Assembly (NCBI RefSeq): GCF_037893015.1
Contig: NC_133658.1
Coordinates: forward strand, 885,250,977 to 885,314,976
From: Macrotis lagotis
Taxonomy: Eukaryota > Chordata > Mammalia > Peramelemorphia > Peramelidae
Length of the DNA: 64,000 nt
Reading direction: 5' to 3'
Shown: positions 1 to 10,504 of the stretch, in pieces
How positions within the stretch are numbered: position 1 is the stretch's first letter
How the letters are laid out: every line of letters begins with the position of its first letter
Translations under genes and position numbers: made by a program
The notes under the pieces: generated by a model
The model's input: only the letters and a program-made list of their open reading frames with translations
Told to the model about the DNA's origin: nothing
The model's database searches: none

Positions 1-149
1 TAGTTTCCTATGGCCCATTTCCTCCTGTAGGAAAACCACTGGGTGAGATTAGCCAACTGATGGATGCATAATTAAGATTTCCATAAGAGAATCCCTATGG
101 GGATGTTTACCTTCTCTTGGCACTACAGTCCTTGATGCTCCAGAGCCCA

Positions 150-345
150 GGTCATAGGAGAGGCAGCATGCACAGGAGTGGAGTACAGAGAGAGAACAAG
201 GCTTTGGTTCAAATCCTCTCTCTGGGACATACTAACAATTTTGACCCTGGTCAAATCATTTTATTTATCTGAGACTCATTTGCCTCTTTGGGTAATTATG
301 AGGAGAAAATGAGACAAAAGATATATATACACTTCAAATTCTCCC
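150..345 (+). repeat. MIR-like CORE-SINE fragment
   Basis: A degraded copy of the mammalian-wide MIR pattern: a box-B-like stretch (GGTTCAAATCC), then the CORE phrase for 'gaccctggtcaaatcatttta', then 'gagactcatttgcctc' and a run resembling 'atgaggagaaaatgag'. It is too diverged for subfamily assignment. The bases to the left look unique. Confidence 0.55.
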
Positions 346-404
346 ATATATGTCAGTTATAATTGCAAATGGTTTTCCTTGAAAATTCAAGTAACTAAAA
401 AAGG

Positions 405-1600
405 TAGGACTTCTAACTCCAGGATCAATGACACATCCATCTGGATAACCTTAGTCCAAACTCAACATGTCCAAAATGGAGCTAGGATTATTTACCCTGA
501 TGAGCTCATCCCTTCTCTGAACTGACCTGTTTCTGTTGACAGTATAACTGGTTTTCTTTCTTGCTTTTTTTAGGATTGCTATTTTTCTAGTCAGTCATGT
601 TTATAACCTTAGAGTCATCCTTGACTCCTCCCCTTCCTACTCCCTACACAATCAGCTGCCACGTGGTATTGATTCCACTCCCCCAATATCCTTTACCTCC
701 ATCCACTTCATAATGCTCACACAGCCTCAACTCTATTTACTAACTCATTACCCTGACCTGAACTATTGCAATAGCTCTCAGATTTGTTTCCCCCCTTTTT
801 TTCTCTTCCCCTCTCAATCCCTCCTCTCTACAGTTGCCAAATTGAAATTTCTAAAACACAGATCTGACCATGATCCCATTCCTTCCCATCTGGTACTAAA
901 AAATCACCAACATTTTCCTCTAAGCTAAAACCCAGACTTCTCATCTTGACATTTAAAATGCTCCCCAATCTCCCATCTCCTTGTCAGTCTTCTTTCATAA
1001 CATTTTCCTCCATGTACTATGGTCAATAGAGCCTGTTAGCTGTTCCTATGCCATTTCACCCTCTGTCTTCCCCCTAAGTCTTAGTGCCATAGCTTCACCT
1101 CTCTGCTTTATAGAATCTCTGGTTTCCTTCAAAGCACAATTCAAGAGCCACCTCAAAGGAGTCATTTTCTGAGCTCCCCAATCCCTTTTTATAGAAATCT
1201 AGGAAAGGTAGGACTTATCATAACTCCAGGATGAATAGCAGCTCCAATCAGATATCCTGAGTTTGAATGGAGCTCAGCAATGGATAGAGCTTTGACCCTG
1301 GAGTCAGGAGGACCTGAGGTCAAATCCAACATCAGAACCTTAATCATTACCTAGCTTTGTGACCTTGGGGAAATCACTTAACCACATTCCCTAAAAAAAA
1401 ATGGAGCTCAGGATTATTTTCTCCAAGCCTATCCTTTCTCTAGAAATTATTTTGCTTTTATTTACTTATGCACATATATTCCTCCCCTTGAAGAAAATGT
1501 AAGCTCTCTGAGAGTGGTGACTACTCAGTTATTTGTCTTTGGAGTTCAAGCATTTGATAAATGCATATTGAGTTGAACTGAACTGAACTGAATTGATTTC
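405..1600 (+). repeat. L2 LINE 3' region, split by a SINE
   Basis: The pyrimidine-rich text follows the known 3' part of LINE-2: 'ctgaactattgcaatagc', 'aaaacacagatctgacca', 'aagagccacctcaaagga', and a tail near 1,500-1,600 resembling 'gtaagctctctgagag' and 'tgataaatgcatattga'. It is non-coding and full of stops. A short SINE sits inside it at 1,277-1,400. A block of about 90 bases near its left end (402-493) recurs near 1,204-1,276 and 1,411-1,420. Confidence 0.75.
1277..1400 (+). mobile_element. Short tRNA-headed SINE (class A), head truncated
   Basis: It carries the class A body: CTGGAGTCAGGAGGACCTGA, box B (GGTCAAATCC), 'taatcattacctagct', 'ccttggggaaatcactta' and an A8 tail. About 15 bases of the tRNA head are missing. 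A perfect 10-bp target-site duplication, ATGGAGCTCA, lies at 1,267-1,276 and 1,401-1,410, so the insertion into L2 is clear and the truncation dates from insertion. Confidence 0.9.
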
Positions 1601-2194
1601 ATGAGAGATCACTGTTATAGGAAGGACACTTGGGGAGAAAGGGAGTGTGCCCTCATCATGTGTGGCATTTGAGTAATGTAAGGGTGAGACAGAACAAAAA
1701 CGTTTCAGGAAATCAATAAAAATGTCCCTATCAGGTCCTTGCCAAAAAGAGTGCCAGTCATGAGCTAGCCAGTGGAGAGGCTGCATTTTAAAATCAAAGG
1801 ACAAAGCAAGATATAGGTACAGAATCAGCTAGCTTCCTGCAGTGCTTTATTTTAATAGCCTTCCACTTTCAAGGTTGAAAGGAGCCAACAGGGAATCTGA
1901 CTGGAACATAAGAACATTTGCAAAAAGCTGTTTGGATGTTCTGGGATGGCATTTTCCTCCTTACCTTGGAGCCAAGTGAATGCAAAGGAGCTAGCCCACA
2001 GCTAGGTGCTCCCTGAATTGAATAGTGACATCTTAGATAAGAGGGCACCCTGGTTTATGTGTCTGTGCTGAGATTCAACAGCAATAAAAATTGTTTACAG
2101 GGTCCTCCTGGGAAGGAGGAGGAAAGTGGTCTGCTGCCCTAAATTGTATCAGAAATAAATTTTGGTGGGTTTGTATCCTAACCCACAGAGACTT

Positions 2195-2450
2195 GCTTCT
2201 TGAACAACTTTGCATTGCTGATCACAATATCATCATCATCATCATCATCATCATCACCAGGAGCAGTAGTATTTATTAAGCTCTTACTATGTACTATGCT
2301 AAGCACTTTACACTCATTATCTTATTTAAACTTCACAATAGGGATACTTCCTGAGCAACTTTGCATTGCTGAGATTCCTTCATATCTTGACTATAATATC
2401 ATCATCATCATCATCATCAACAGCAGCAGTATTTATTAACTCTTACTGTG
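2195..2450. repeat. Local duplication carrying two ATC microsatellites
   Basis: Two copies, about 150-165 bp apart, share 'aactttgcattgctga' followed by an (ATC)n run (2,227-2,256 and 2,397-2,420), then 'gcagtatttatta' and 'ctcttact'. The second half of each copy reads as an antisense MIR 3' portion ('ctatgctaagcacttta', 'cattatcttattt'). Confidence 0.7.
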
Positions 2451-2601
2451 CACCCTGCTAAGTATTTTACAAACATTATCTTATTTGATCCTCACAACAG
2501 GGAGGGAGGAGTTGGCTGATTGGATTAATCTCCCTGAGCTTCAATTCCCCCATTTATAAAATGGGGATAATACTTGCACTACCTACTTTGGGAGGAAGGT
2601 G

Positions 2602-2872
2602 CTTGGCAGCCAGGTGGTTCTGAGGCTAGTGCACTGGACCTGGAGCCAGGAAAACTTAAATCTAAATTCAAATCTAGCCTTAGACACTTCCTAGCTGGAT
2701 GACTCTGACCAAATCACTTAACTGATGTTTGTCTCTGTTTCATCAATTGTAAAAATAAGGATAAAAAACAGGGTTGTTGTAGAGATCAGATAAGATAATA
2801 TAGTAAAGTGATTATTCTAGCATCTGGCACAAAGTACTAGGTGCTTAATAAAGACTTATCTTTCCCCCTTTG
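2602..2872 (+). repeat. Full-length-type MIR/Ther-like CORE-SINE
   Basis: Reads in order: a tRNA-like head (GGCAGCCAGGTGGTTCTGAG), box-B-like 'attcaaatctagcc', the CORE ('ctagctggatgactctgacc'), 'gagatcagataagataata', and a 3' end resembling 'ctggcacaaagtactaggtg' then 'cttaataaagactta'. Diverged and therefore old. Confidence 0.7.
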
Positions 2873-2990
2873 GTGCCCCTTAAAATGCTCTAGAAAAGAG
2901 AGTTCAAGAAATATTTTTAGATGAATTAAATGTTGAAATTTTAAATTGCTCTCCTTTTCCCCATAAGAAACTTTAAAAAAGAAATCAGAG

Positions 2991-3153
2991 GGGGCAACTA
3001 GGTGGGCAGTGAATAAAGCACTGGCCCTGGAGTCAGGAGGACCTGAGTTCAAATCCAGCCTCAGAATTTAATAATTCCCTAGCTGGGTGACCTTGGGTAA
3101 GTCATTTAATCCCACTGCCTTAAATAAATAAAACTAAAAAAAGAAAAAGAAAG
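2991..3153 (+). mobile_element. Short tRNA-headed SINE (class A)
   Basis: The head GGGGCAACTAGGTGGGCAGTG contains an A-box-like sequence and is followed by box B (GAGTTCAAATCC), CORE and an A-rich tail. The target-site duplication AAAGAAATCAGAG is perfect: 2,978-2,990 and 3,154-3,166. Confidence 0.92.
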
Positions 3154-3169
3154 AAAGAAATCAGAGATT

Positions 3170-4030
3170 TCTGGTCAATACAACCCAATGACATCTCAGT
3201 GGTCCAGACTCAGACATCAGAGAGAAGCAGCCTCATAGACTGAGAGATAAGAAATTAGGCTCCTCATCCAGATTCAATCACTTGCCATTTGTATCACCTT
3301 CAGCAAGTCATTCAAGCTCTCCCCCTTCCATTTACTCATCTGTATAAAGAGTATAGTATAGAGCATGGCTAGTACTGACTCATATCAGCTATGTGATTCT
3401 GGGCATGTCACTTAATCTTTCTGTACTGTAGGCAAATCTTTATGACTAAATCTCAAGGAAAAAAAAGATGCTGACCTCATTTCTAGGAGGAAGTTTCCTG
3501 TTCAGGAAGTTCCCTATAATATACCATTAGAATCTCAAGGTCAATCCTTGCCCCTGTCACATCTTTTTTTCTCTACTTCAAGGATGTACAAAAGAATTAA
3601 TGAGGAAATGAATGAATGAATGACAAAGCATTAAGTGCTTACAGTGAGCTTCAGATGCAAATAGAAAAAGTTAGACAGTTCTTATTCCCAGAGAGCTCAT
3701 ACTTTAATTGGGGGAGGTAATAAATAAAAGAAAATCATGCTGCCCTTAAGGCAGATGGCAAGCCCCAGAGATCCTTAAATTTTTTTAGTAATTAAGATGA
3801 AGTTGCCACAGAGAAAAGAGGAATAGCAAATTTGAATGACTGAAGGATCTTCCTGTGGGCAGATGTTAAGGCCTAGTATCTTCCATCTCATCAGAAGGAC
3901 TGGAATTGTAGATTTTCATCCCATTCAAACCCTTTGGAACCTTGTCTGGAAAGGAAAAAGGAGTGTGAATTTAGCATTGGGAGTTCTGTGTTCAAATTCA
4001 GGCTTGCTATATGATTAAGAGTATTTTTTT
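3170..4030. other. No gene seen; weak MIR-like remnants
   Basis: 3,260-3,450 has CORE-like phrases ('tatgtgattctgggcatgtcac') suggesting one or two worn MIR copies. 3,606-3,632 holds a short (TGAA)n run. The rest shows no coding signal and no repeat I recognise. Confidence 0.4.
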
Positions 4031-4040
4031 AAACAACTTT

Positions 4041-4117
4041 TTTTTTTAGGTTTTTGCAAGGCAAATGGGGTTAAGTAGCTTGCCCAAGGCCACACAGCTA
4101 GGTAATTATTAAGTGTT
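4041..4117 (-). mobile_element. 5'-truncated class A SINE (CORE and tail only)
   Basis: Only the 3' half of the SINE is present: T-run, 'aggtttttgcaaggcaaatg', CORE, 'ggtaattattaagtg'. The tRNA head and both Pol III boxes are missing. AAACAACTTTTT flanks it on both sides (from 4,031 and 4,118), as expected if reverse transcription stopped early. Confidence 0.85.
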
Positions 4118-4394
4118 AAAACAACTTTTTAAGAAAATTTGAATCACAGTTCTTTTATCTGGAAAGTAGAGATAAGAATAACATTGGCCTCACAGGATAA
4201 TTATAAAGGTCAAATACATATTTAAAAGCACTTTATAAAGCTTAAAATCCCTTGTAATTATATAATATTATATATTTTAGAAGTTCTGAGGATCCCTCAA
4301 AGATCTGAGATTTCACTGGTATGTATACTCCCTTTACTAAAATTTTAACTCCTCTATGACTGTCTTTGAAAATTATCCTGGTTTAAAATAAAAA

Positions 4395-4500
4395 TAACAA
4401 CCTATAATAATAGCTAACATTTATATAGAAGTTAAAGGCTTACATATGCTTTTTTCAACCACTGTCTCATTATATAGTCCCAAATTACAGAGATTTTGCT
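4395..4500 (-). repeat. MIR-like 3' fragment
   Basis: Antisense MIR phrases ('taatagctaacatttata', 'cattatatagtcccaaattacag') with no head. Low information. Confidence 0.4.
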
Positions 4501-4524
4501 AGACCTGCCCAGGATCATAGATGA

Positions 4525-4818
4525 TGATCATGTTTCTCTTTCATTTCTGAAGAAGACCAGAGCATCAGGGAGGTGATGCCATGACAAGTATGTGAATTAA
4601 ATTTGAGTGAGGGAGGCTGTGCTGTCACCAGCTTCACTTTCTCCTCCAGTCATCTGGGTCCAGTGGTTTGATTTGAGTAAGGATTGACTGGAGATGGCTC
4701 TAGATGGGAGGCAGAGTTAAATGACTTGCCCAAGATCACACAGCTAGTAAGTGTCAAGTGTCAGAGGCCAATTTAATCTCAGGTCCTCCTGACTCCACTG
4801 CATTACCTAGCTATGCCC
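4525..4818 (-). mobile_element. Long marsupial SINE with LINE-derived tail (class C, MAR1-like)
   Basis: Read on the minus strand it runs from the tRNA-like head (complement of 'ctagctatgccc') through CORE to a unique 3' domain. The + strand shows that domain as 'gaagaagaccagagcatcag', 'gaggtgatgccatgacaag', 'cttcactttctcctccag'. Related copies lie near 19.0, 20.3 and 54.5 kb. The 'gaagaagacca' end is shared with the LINE fragment at 49.2-49.6 kb. Confidence 0.8.
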
Positions 4819-5308
4819 AGAATCCTAGAGACTTTCTTTGGAGGACCTTCTTGAGAAATAGAGAATCCTTGAACTAGTCTGTTCTATAGCATAAGAGAGA
4901 GAGAGTTAAGTTGTTTGGGGCTTTTGGCAGCCTTAAAGAAAAGACTCTTTCCAAGTTTTGAGGACTGAGGAAGGGGAGGGAAAGAAGAAAGAGTAAAATG
5001 TGGGTGAGTGACTCTGTAGACAAGAGACCAAGAGGAGAGAAGATTGGCATATGCCAAGTGTGGACAGAAACCGAGAGCAGGCCCCCTATTAGTTGTGGAA
5101 GATGTGAGAGACAGGGACTGTGAGGACAGATTAACAACTTTTTCTCTTTTACTGTTTTTACTAAGTTTCAATCTCATTCCTTCCCCCCCAGGAAACCCCC
5201 TCAGACCAGATAGAAGAGTTTCTGAATCTTTATCTCTGTTTTTATAGTACTTGATACAGCAAATGAATTACTTGGTTTTTAGCAAAGATTTTTGTCTCAG
5301 CCTATATT

Positions 5309-5364
5309 TATTTGTTTGTTTGTTTGTTTGTTTATTCATTTATTTGTTTGTTTGTTTATTTATA
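5309..5364. repeat. (TTTG)n/(TTTA)n microsatellite
   Basis: A tetranucleotide run of TTTG units, interrupted by TTTA and TTCA units. Confidence 0.95.
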
Positions 5365-5599
5365 GTCTGAGACTGAGAAAGGGAAAAGAGTTCCCTGATT
5401 TTACTTCAGGGTTGGGGCTAGAGACTGAGCCTATGATACTATATAATATCTGAAATTTTGGTAATTTTCAAGAATATTTTAGGTAGTGTTGAACCTAGAG
5501 AGAGAAAAAATTAAAAAGCAGACATAACAGAAATAGAGTGGAATTGGTAAGGTTATCCAGAAGGAATTGCACCTGAAAGGGACTTCGCACACACCTACC

Positions 5600-5785
5600 C
5601 AAAGAGTCCTTACAGTCATTCTTTGATGTAGATCCTAGAGTTATTATTCCATTTTGTAGATAAGGAAGATGACGTTCAGAAAGGGTAAGTGATTTGCCCA
5701 TCATCACATGGTTAGTAAGAATCAGAGGAAGAGGTTCTCTGAACTCCATGGTCAGCTACATTATACTGCCTTTCAAAGTCATTAT
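5600..5785 (-). repeat. MIR fragment
   Basis: Antisense MIR: 'attccattttgtagataa', 'aagtgatttgcccatcatca', 'catggttagtaagaatcaga'. Confidence 0.65.
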
Positions 5786-5813
5786 TTTTACCACCTGGCA
5801 AATGCTAATAAAT

Positions 5814-6029
5814 TCCTTCCCCTCTCCTGTCTCAATACTCTTTCTTTCCTTTCCCCCCTCTCCCCTCCTCCATCTTCCTCTGGCATCCTTTACCTCTCCC
5901 CTTCCCCTCTCATCACCTTGACTCTTCCCCAGTCCCCTTCCCCCTCCCTCATCTTTATCCCTTAAGCTTTCCTTTCTTTTATCTTTCCCCTCCCCCTTCT
6001 TCTTCCCCTCCTCCTCCTCTCCCTCTCCC
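5814..6029. repeat. Polypyrimidine tract of about 215 bp
   Basis: The + strand is almost pure C/T over more than 200 bases, built from irregular CCTT, CCCCT and CTCC groups with only scattered purines. It is not a simple tandem microsatellite. The open frames here on both strands are composition artefacts. Confidence 0.85.
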
Positions 6030-6399
6030 AAATAGTCTGACCAACTCAAAGCTTGGTAAGACCTGCCACAGCTTTTGTTTTATTGGCAAGGTCTCCCAGA
6101 ACCCAAAGCCTCCTTTCATGCTATAACAAGACATTGAGAAAGACTTTAGTAGGGTTTTCAGACAATGGTCTGTCTATTCAAGTAAATTATACTATTTTTC
6201 AAAAAGCTTATTTCCCTTAAAGTACCAATAAGGGAACGTGTACTATCAGATTTTCTCTATTAATATATTTTACAACATGGAACAGATCCTGTTATGATAT
6301 TTTCAGTTGAAAATCTTGACTCTTTCAATTGAAAAGTCTTAACCGCAGAACTGCTAAATATTTAACCCGGAGTGCCTCTAATATAAATTCGCATTGTTC

Positions 6400-7260
6400 A
6401 AAGAGGACAAAAACTCCTTAGCCTGGAATTCAAATCTCTACAATCCTTTGAACATTTGTAGATAGCTATCATGGATTTCCCTCCCCCAAATCTTCTTTTG
6501 TCCCCAGATTAAACATCCTTAGTTCTTTCAATCAATTCTTATGAATTTGAGTTGATTCATCATCTTGATCACTTTCCTTACTCTTTAACCTATCAATGTA
6601 CATCTAAAAATAATGTGTCCAGAATTATATGCAATATTCCAGAAGAGTTCTGACCAGGGGTACAATACAGTGGAACTATCCCTGGTCCTGAACATTAAAC
6701 TTCCCTTAAAGGAACTAAGATGGCATTTGCTTTCATGGCTGCCATATAAAACTATACTCATAGTGTACTTTCAGTCCACGAGAAGCCACAGATATTTTTC
6801 AGATGAGTTAATGTCTAGCCACCCCTCCATATTGTATTTTTGAAGCTGATTTTTTGAATCCAATCGTAAAATATACCACTATTAGATTTCCTCTAATTAG
6901 ATTTAGCTCAAAAATATTAGCCTATTAAGATCTTTTTGAATTCTCACTGTCATCTATTTTATTAGCTACCTTTACCAGTTTTATTTCCTAAACGATATTT
7001 GGCAAGATGCCATTACATATTTATCAATCATATTTACAAAATTAACAAAAAGCATAGACCTAAGCACAGATTCCTTGGGTATACCACTCAAGACTTCTTT
7101 CCATGTTGATATCAAGTACTAATGACTTTTCTTTGGGTCTGGCCATTAAAACTGTACTGGCATCTAACCCACACCTCATCATATTTTTCAAAAGAGTAAA
7201 AAAATGATATCTGCAGTATTTATTTTATCCATCAGACAAAAAATGAAATAGGACTTCATA
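6400..7260 (-). repeat. L3/CR1-type LINE 3' region
   Basis: On the minus strand this follows the end of a CR1/L3 reverse transcriptase ORF and its 3' end. Recognisable + strand phrases, in order: 'agctatcatggatttccctc', 'gattaaacatccttagttc', 'tatgcaatattccagaagag', 'ggcatttgctttcatggctg', 'agatctttttgaattctcac', 'accactcaagacttctttcc', 'tttgggtctggccattaaaa'. No intact ORF remains. Copies this old are normal in marsupials. Confidence 0.8.
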
Positions 7261-8590
7261 TAGAAGTACCTTAAACTATGGTACATTTTAAATCTGTAGC
7301 TAAAATCTTCCTAATCCACTATTTATCATTTCATGTTCTATTCAATGGCAATATTAGAATTCAATGCACAAGGACTTTTTCTGTGAAAAGCATAAGAAGA
7401 GTCTGTTGCTTTGCTTTACTTGTTTTATGATGAGGGAAATAAATTTATTGCAATGTGAAAATTTTGCACACTTGTAGAGTTGGTTTTTCAGATACCTAAA
7501 ATGACTATTTTTTCCATGGGGTCCCAAGATGTTTCCTCTCAAGAGCTAGGTTTATATCCCCTCCCAAACATGAATAACTCTGCCTACTCTGTTTGTTCCC
7601 ATGTAAGTAGTCACACATTTACCAACATATATGTGTGTGTGTACATATAGTAGTGCATATATAGATGTGAAAGTGTTTGTATATGCTGTTATATAATCTC
7701 TGCCCCAAATCTTCCCTTTCCTAATGTTAGTTCTGAAGATTGTGTACTCTGAGGGAACTATTGAATGCATCCTTGCAACTTCTTATCACCCCATTTCTGA
7801 CTTCACTAAAAGTCTTCTAGCTTTTAGTCCCTGACTCAGCTGCCATAGATCCATAACCATATGTAAAGGTGGAGTCGAATGACTAAATCAAACAGATCAC
7901 CCTGCCCCACTCTAAGTGATAAGATACCCAGGTACCTTAAACAGGGCAAAATAATCAATCCTCACTTTAGTAAAAGTGTAAGAAGTCCTTAGGCATATAG
8001 GAATCTATTTAGAAATCTTATACAGAAAGCATATTTGGACTGGCTGAGATGATCTCTGCAGGTCATCTATAAAATATCAAATTATTTGAGGACAAACATT
8101 CTAGAAATTAGAGCAAATGTGCTTTTGCTTTGCCCTACAAATCTTCCTCACACTCATCTCTTTGGTCTGAGAGGGACTTTGGACTTCCAACAGCTTCTTA
8201 GTGGCAGGTCTAAATCAGCTGATAGTAGTGTCTGTATTGGATGGTAAAGAAATCCACTGAGACAGATCCATGGCTGTTTCAGGAGTCCATTAAGAGTTGT
8301 TATATGATACCTAATGGGAACTTCTTGAGTCTTTCTCAAAGGGGAGAAAAAGCCTTTCAACAACTAGCAGCTCTATTTCTCCTCTATCATTTGTACTCTC
8401 CAAGCTTAAGTATACTCTCTCCTAGACTTTGTATCTACCTGTGCAAGATTATTTTATGGATTTTTTGGCAGAGGAAATGCTTAGTAACAACTGTTCTTAC
8501 TGAACTACTTCAGTAAGTACTTTTTATAAAAGCTACTTAAGGTTGGCTGACTAAATTGATTGGGGAAAAGCACACTAGTAGGGGCTCATG
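7261..8590. other. No gene seen
   Basis: Mainly unique AT-rich sequence with a small (TG/TA)-rich patch near 7,626-7,650. No splice-bracketed coding frame and no repeat I recognise. Short open frames lack codon structure. Confidence 0.4.
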
Positions 8591-8593
8591 TTC

Positions 8594-8824
8594 TATTGTT
8601 TTTGTTCAGTCATTTTCCAGTCATGTCTGACTCTTCCTAATCCCATTTGGAGTTTTCTTTGCAAAAATATTAAAGAGGTTTGCCATTTCCTCAGGAAACT
8701 GAGACAAATAGGGTTCAGTGATTTGTCCAAGGTCACACATCCACTAAGTATCTGAGACCAGATTTAAATTTGGAAAGATGATTCTTCCTAATTCCAAGCT
8801 TGGCATTCTATCTACATTCCTCCT
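8594..8824 (-). mobile_element. SINE with BovB/RTE-like tail (class B, Mon-1-like)
   Basis: The + strand begins with the tail complement ('tgttcagtcattttccagtc', 'atgtctgactcttcct'), then 'cccatttggagttttctttg', 'ggtttgccatttcctcagga', then CORE ('ttgtccaaggtcacaca') and the head complement. The 'cagtca..tgtctgactctt' end resembles the tail of BovB/RTE LINEs. Confidence 0.8.
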
Positions 8825-9164
8825 TATACCCATGATCTATAACTCTGGAACATACACTTCTTCTTCTACAAAGGGGGTTAGCATAACCTGTTCTTAGAGC
8901 CCTAAGGGAATGTAGTAGAAATGCTTCAGAGCATGTGTTACATGTCTATAACATAGTGTTGACTCTTGCTTCTAGAGCCACTTCTCTAAAAATCAATTTG
9001 ACAAGCAGCATTTATTATGCACCTATTTTTGACAGACATTCTGCTAAATCCTGGGAAGCAGCATGTGTTGCCCAGCTGCTGCTGTTTGTAATAAAATTTG
9101 AATAATTTACCTACTAAACAGATAATGTTCTTTTTCATTGCCACAACTTTTCTATCTTAAAAAT

Positions 9165-9395
9165 AATAGCTGGCATTTCTATAGTACTTTAAACAAAGCA
9201 GTTTATGAATCTCATCTTATTTTATTCTTACAACAACCCTGGGAGGTAGATGCTATTATTATTTATTCTCATTTTACAGATGGAGAAATCAAGATAGATT
9301 TATCTAGGTTCATTTAATGACTAGACCAGGTAGAATTTAAACTCAGGTTTTCCTGACTTTGAGCTCTACACTCTACTCACTGTACCACTTAACTG
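9165..9395 (-). repeat. MIR copy
   Basis: Antisense MIR with a well-kept middle: 'aataatagctggcatttcta', 'caacaaccctgggaggtaga', 'tctcattttacagatggaga'. The end resembles 'ctctactcactgtaccactt'. Confidence 0.75.
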
Positions 9396-9417
9396 ATACA
9401 CTGAAAAGTCCATGTTT

Positions 9418-9556
9418 GGGGCAGCTTGGTGGATTTATGCATAGAGTAACATCTCTGGAGTCAGGAGGACCTGAGTTCAAATTTGACCCATTCACACTTA
9501 CTAGCTATGTGACTCTGGATAAAGTCACTACCCCAATTGCTTTCTAAAATTTTTTA
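9418..9556 (+). mobile_element. Class A SINE, first of a side-by-side pair
   Basis: Head 'ggggcagcttggtggattta', box B (GAGTTCAAATTTGA), 'cttactagctatgtgactc' and an A/T-rich tail. It is preceded by 'aaaagtccatgtttg' and followed by 'aaaaggttcatgtttg', so the target sequence is duplicated. A second SINE starts at once in the right-hand copy. Confidence 0.8.
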
Positions 9557-9570
9557 AAAGGTTCATGTTT

Positions 9571-9722
9571 GGGGTGGCTAGGTGGCACAGTGGATGGAGC
9601 ACCAGTCCTGGAGTCTGGAGTACCTGAGTTCAAATCCAACCTGAGACACTTATTAATTACCTAGCCGTGTAGCCTTGGGCAAGCCACTTAACCCCATTAC
9701 CTTGAAAAAACTAAAAAAAAAA
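9571..9722 (+). mobile_element. Class A SINE, second of a side-by-side pair
   Basis: Head 'gggtggctaggtggcacagt', box B (GAGTTCAAATCC), 'cttattaattacctagccg', 'ccttgggcaagccacttaac', A-rich tail. Flanked by 'aaaggttcatgtttg' and 'aaaggttcacatttg'. It entered the same short target already used by the SINE to its left. Confidence 0.88.
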
Positions 9723-9779
9723 AGGTTCACATTTGTTTATTAAGTTCATAATATTTAAAAAGGAAAGAATTTTGTCTAG

Positions 9780-10188
9780 CCCAGCACACCAGGCAATTGG
9801 GATTAAAGGACTTGCTCAGGGTCACACAGTAAATGTCTCCAGGACATACTTAATCCACTGCACCATTTTTTTCTTGACCCAGAAGTATTAGGACCCATTA
9901 CAGTAGATATTAAAGTAACAAGGAAATTGAGTTGTAATATGGCCTAAGTTTCTTAGGGAAATCTTGGCAAAAGGTAAAAGAGAGAGAGAGTAAGTAAAAG
10001 CAGTTGCAAGGGAATTTAAGCAGCAGCTAGCAAATGTAGCAAAGTAAAGAAGAAAAGTAAGGACAGTTTATAAGGTTGTTGCAGTTGGGCTGATCAGTAG
10101 TAGTCCCCAACAGGGGGGAAAGTAGCATAAAAGAGGGAGGAGCATAAAGAAGAGAAATTAGTGACAGTTGCAAGCCAACTCATTCTCT
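9780..10188. other. SINE remnant, then a purine-rich block of unknown origin
   Basis: 9,780-9,870 has an antisense CORE-SINE scrap. From about 9,880 to 10,188 the sequence is purine-rich, with many AAG/AGCA motifs and an untranslated-leader or LTR-like look ('agtagtccccaacagggg', 'aaagtagcataaaagaggga'). I cannot assign it. It may belong with 10,505-10,780 to one older element broken by SINEs. Confidence 0.35.
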
Positions 10189-10320
10189 TTTTTTTTGATA
10201 AAGCAATGGGATTAAGAGACTACTTGTCCAAGTCACACAGCTAGGTATTGTCTGAGGATGGATTTGAACTCAAAATTTGACTCCAGGGCTAGTATACTAT
10301 CCACTGCTCTATCTATTTTC
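10189..10320 (-). mobile_element. Class A SINE, diverged
   Basis: Antisense order: T-run, 'aaagcaatgggattaagaga', 'tcacacagctaggta', box B complement (GGATTTGAACTC), 'ctccagggctagtat', 'atccactgctctat'. It lacks several internal bases. Confidence 0.8.
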
Positions 10321-10349
10321 CCTATAACTCATTTTTCTTTTTTCTTTTT

Positions 10350-10504
10350 GGTTTCTTTTTCAAAATTTTTTTTACAAGGCAACAGAGTTAAGTGACTTAC
10401 CCAAGGTCACACAGTTGGTAATTATTAAGTGTCTGAGGTCAGATTTGAACTTAGGTCCTCCTGACTCCAGGGCTGGTGTACCATCCACTGAACCCCTAGA
10501 TGCC
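10350..10504 (-). mobile_element. Class A SINE
   Basis: Antisense: 'acaaggcaacagagttaagt', 'aaggtcacacagttggtaat', box B complement, 'aggtcctcctgactccaggg', head complement ending 'cccctagatgcctc'. Confidence 0.85.

Noticed and set aside
713..1172. Frames of 71 and 63 codons near the left end
   Set aside because: They lie in the 3' non-coding part of an L2 element.
2091..2439. Frames with poly-Ile or poly-Ser runs
   Set aside because: Translations of the (ATC)n microsatellites in different frames.
5756..6049. Glu/Lys/Gly-rich minus-strand frame of 97 codons
   Set aside because: Complement of the polypyrimidine tract; the + strand has similar Pro/Ser/Leu frames.
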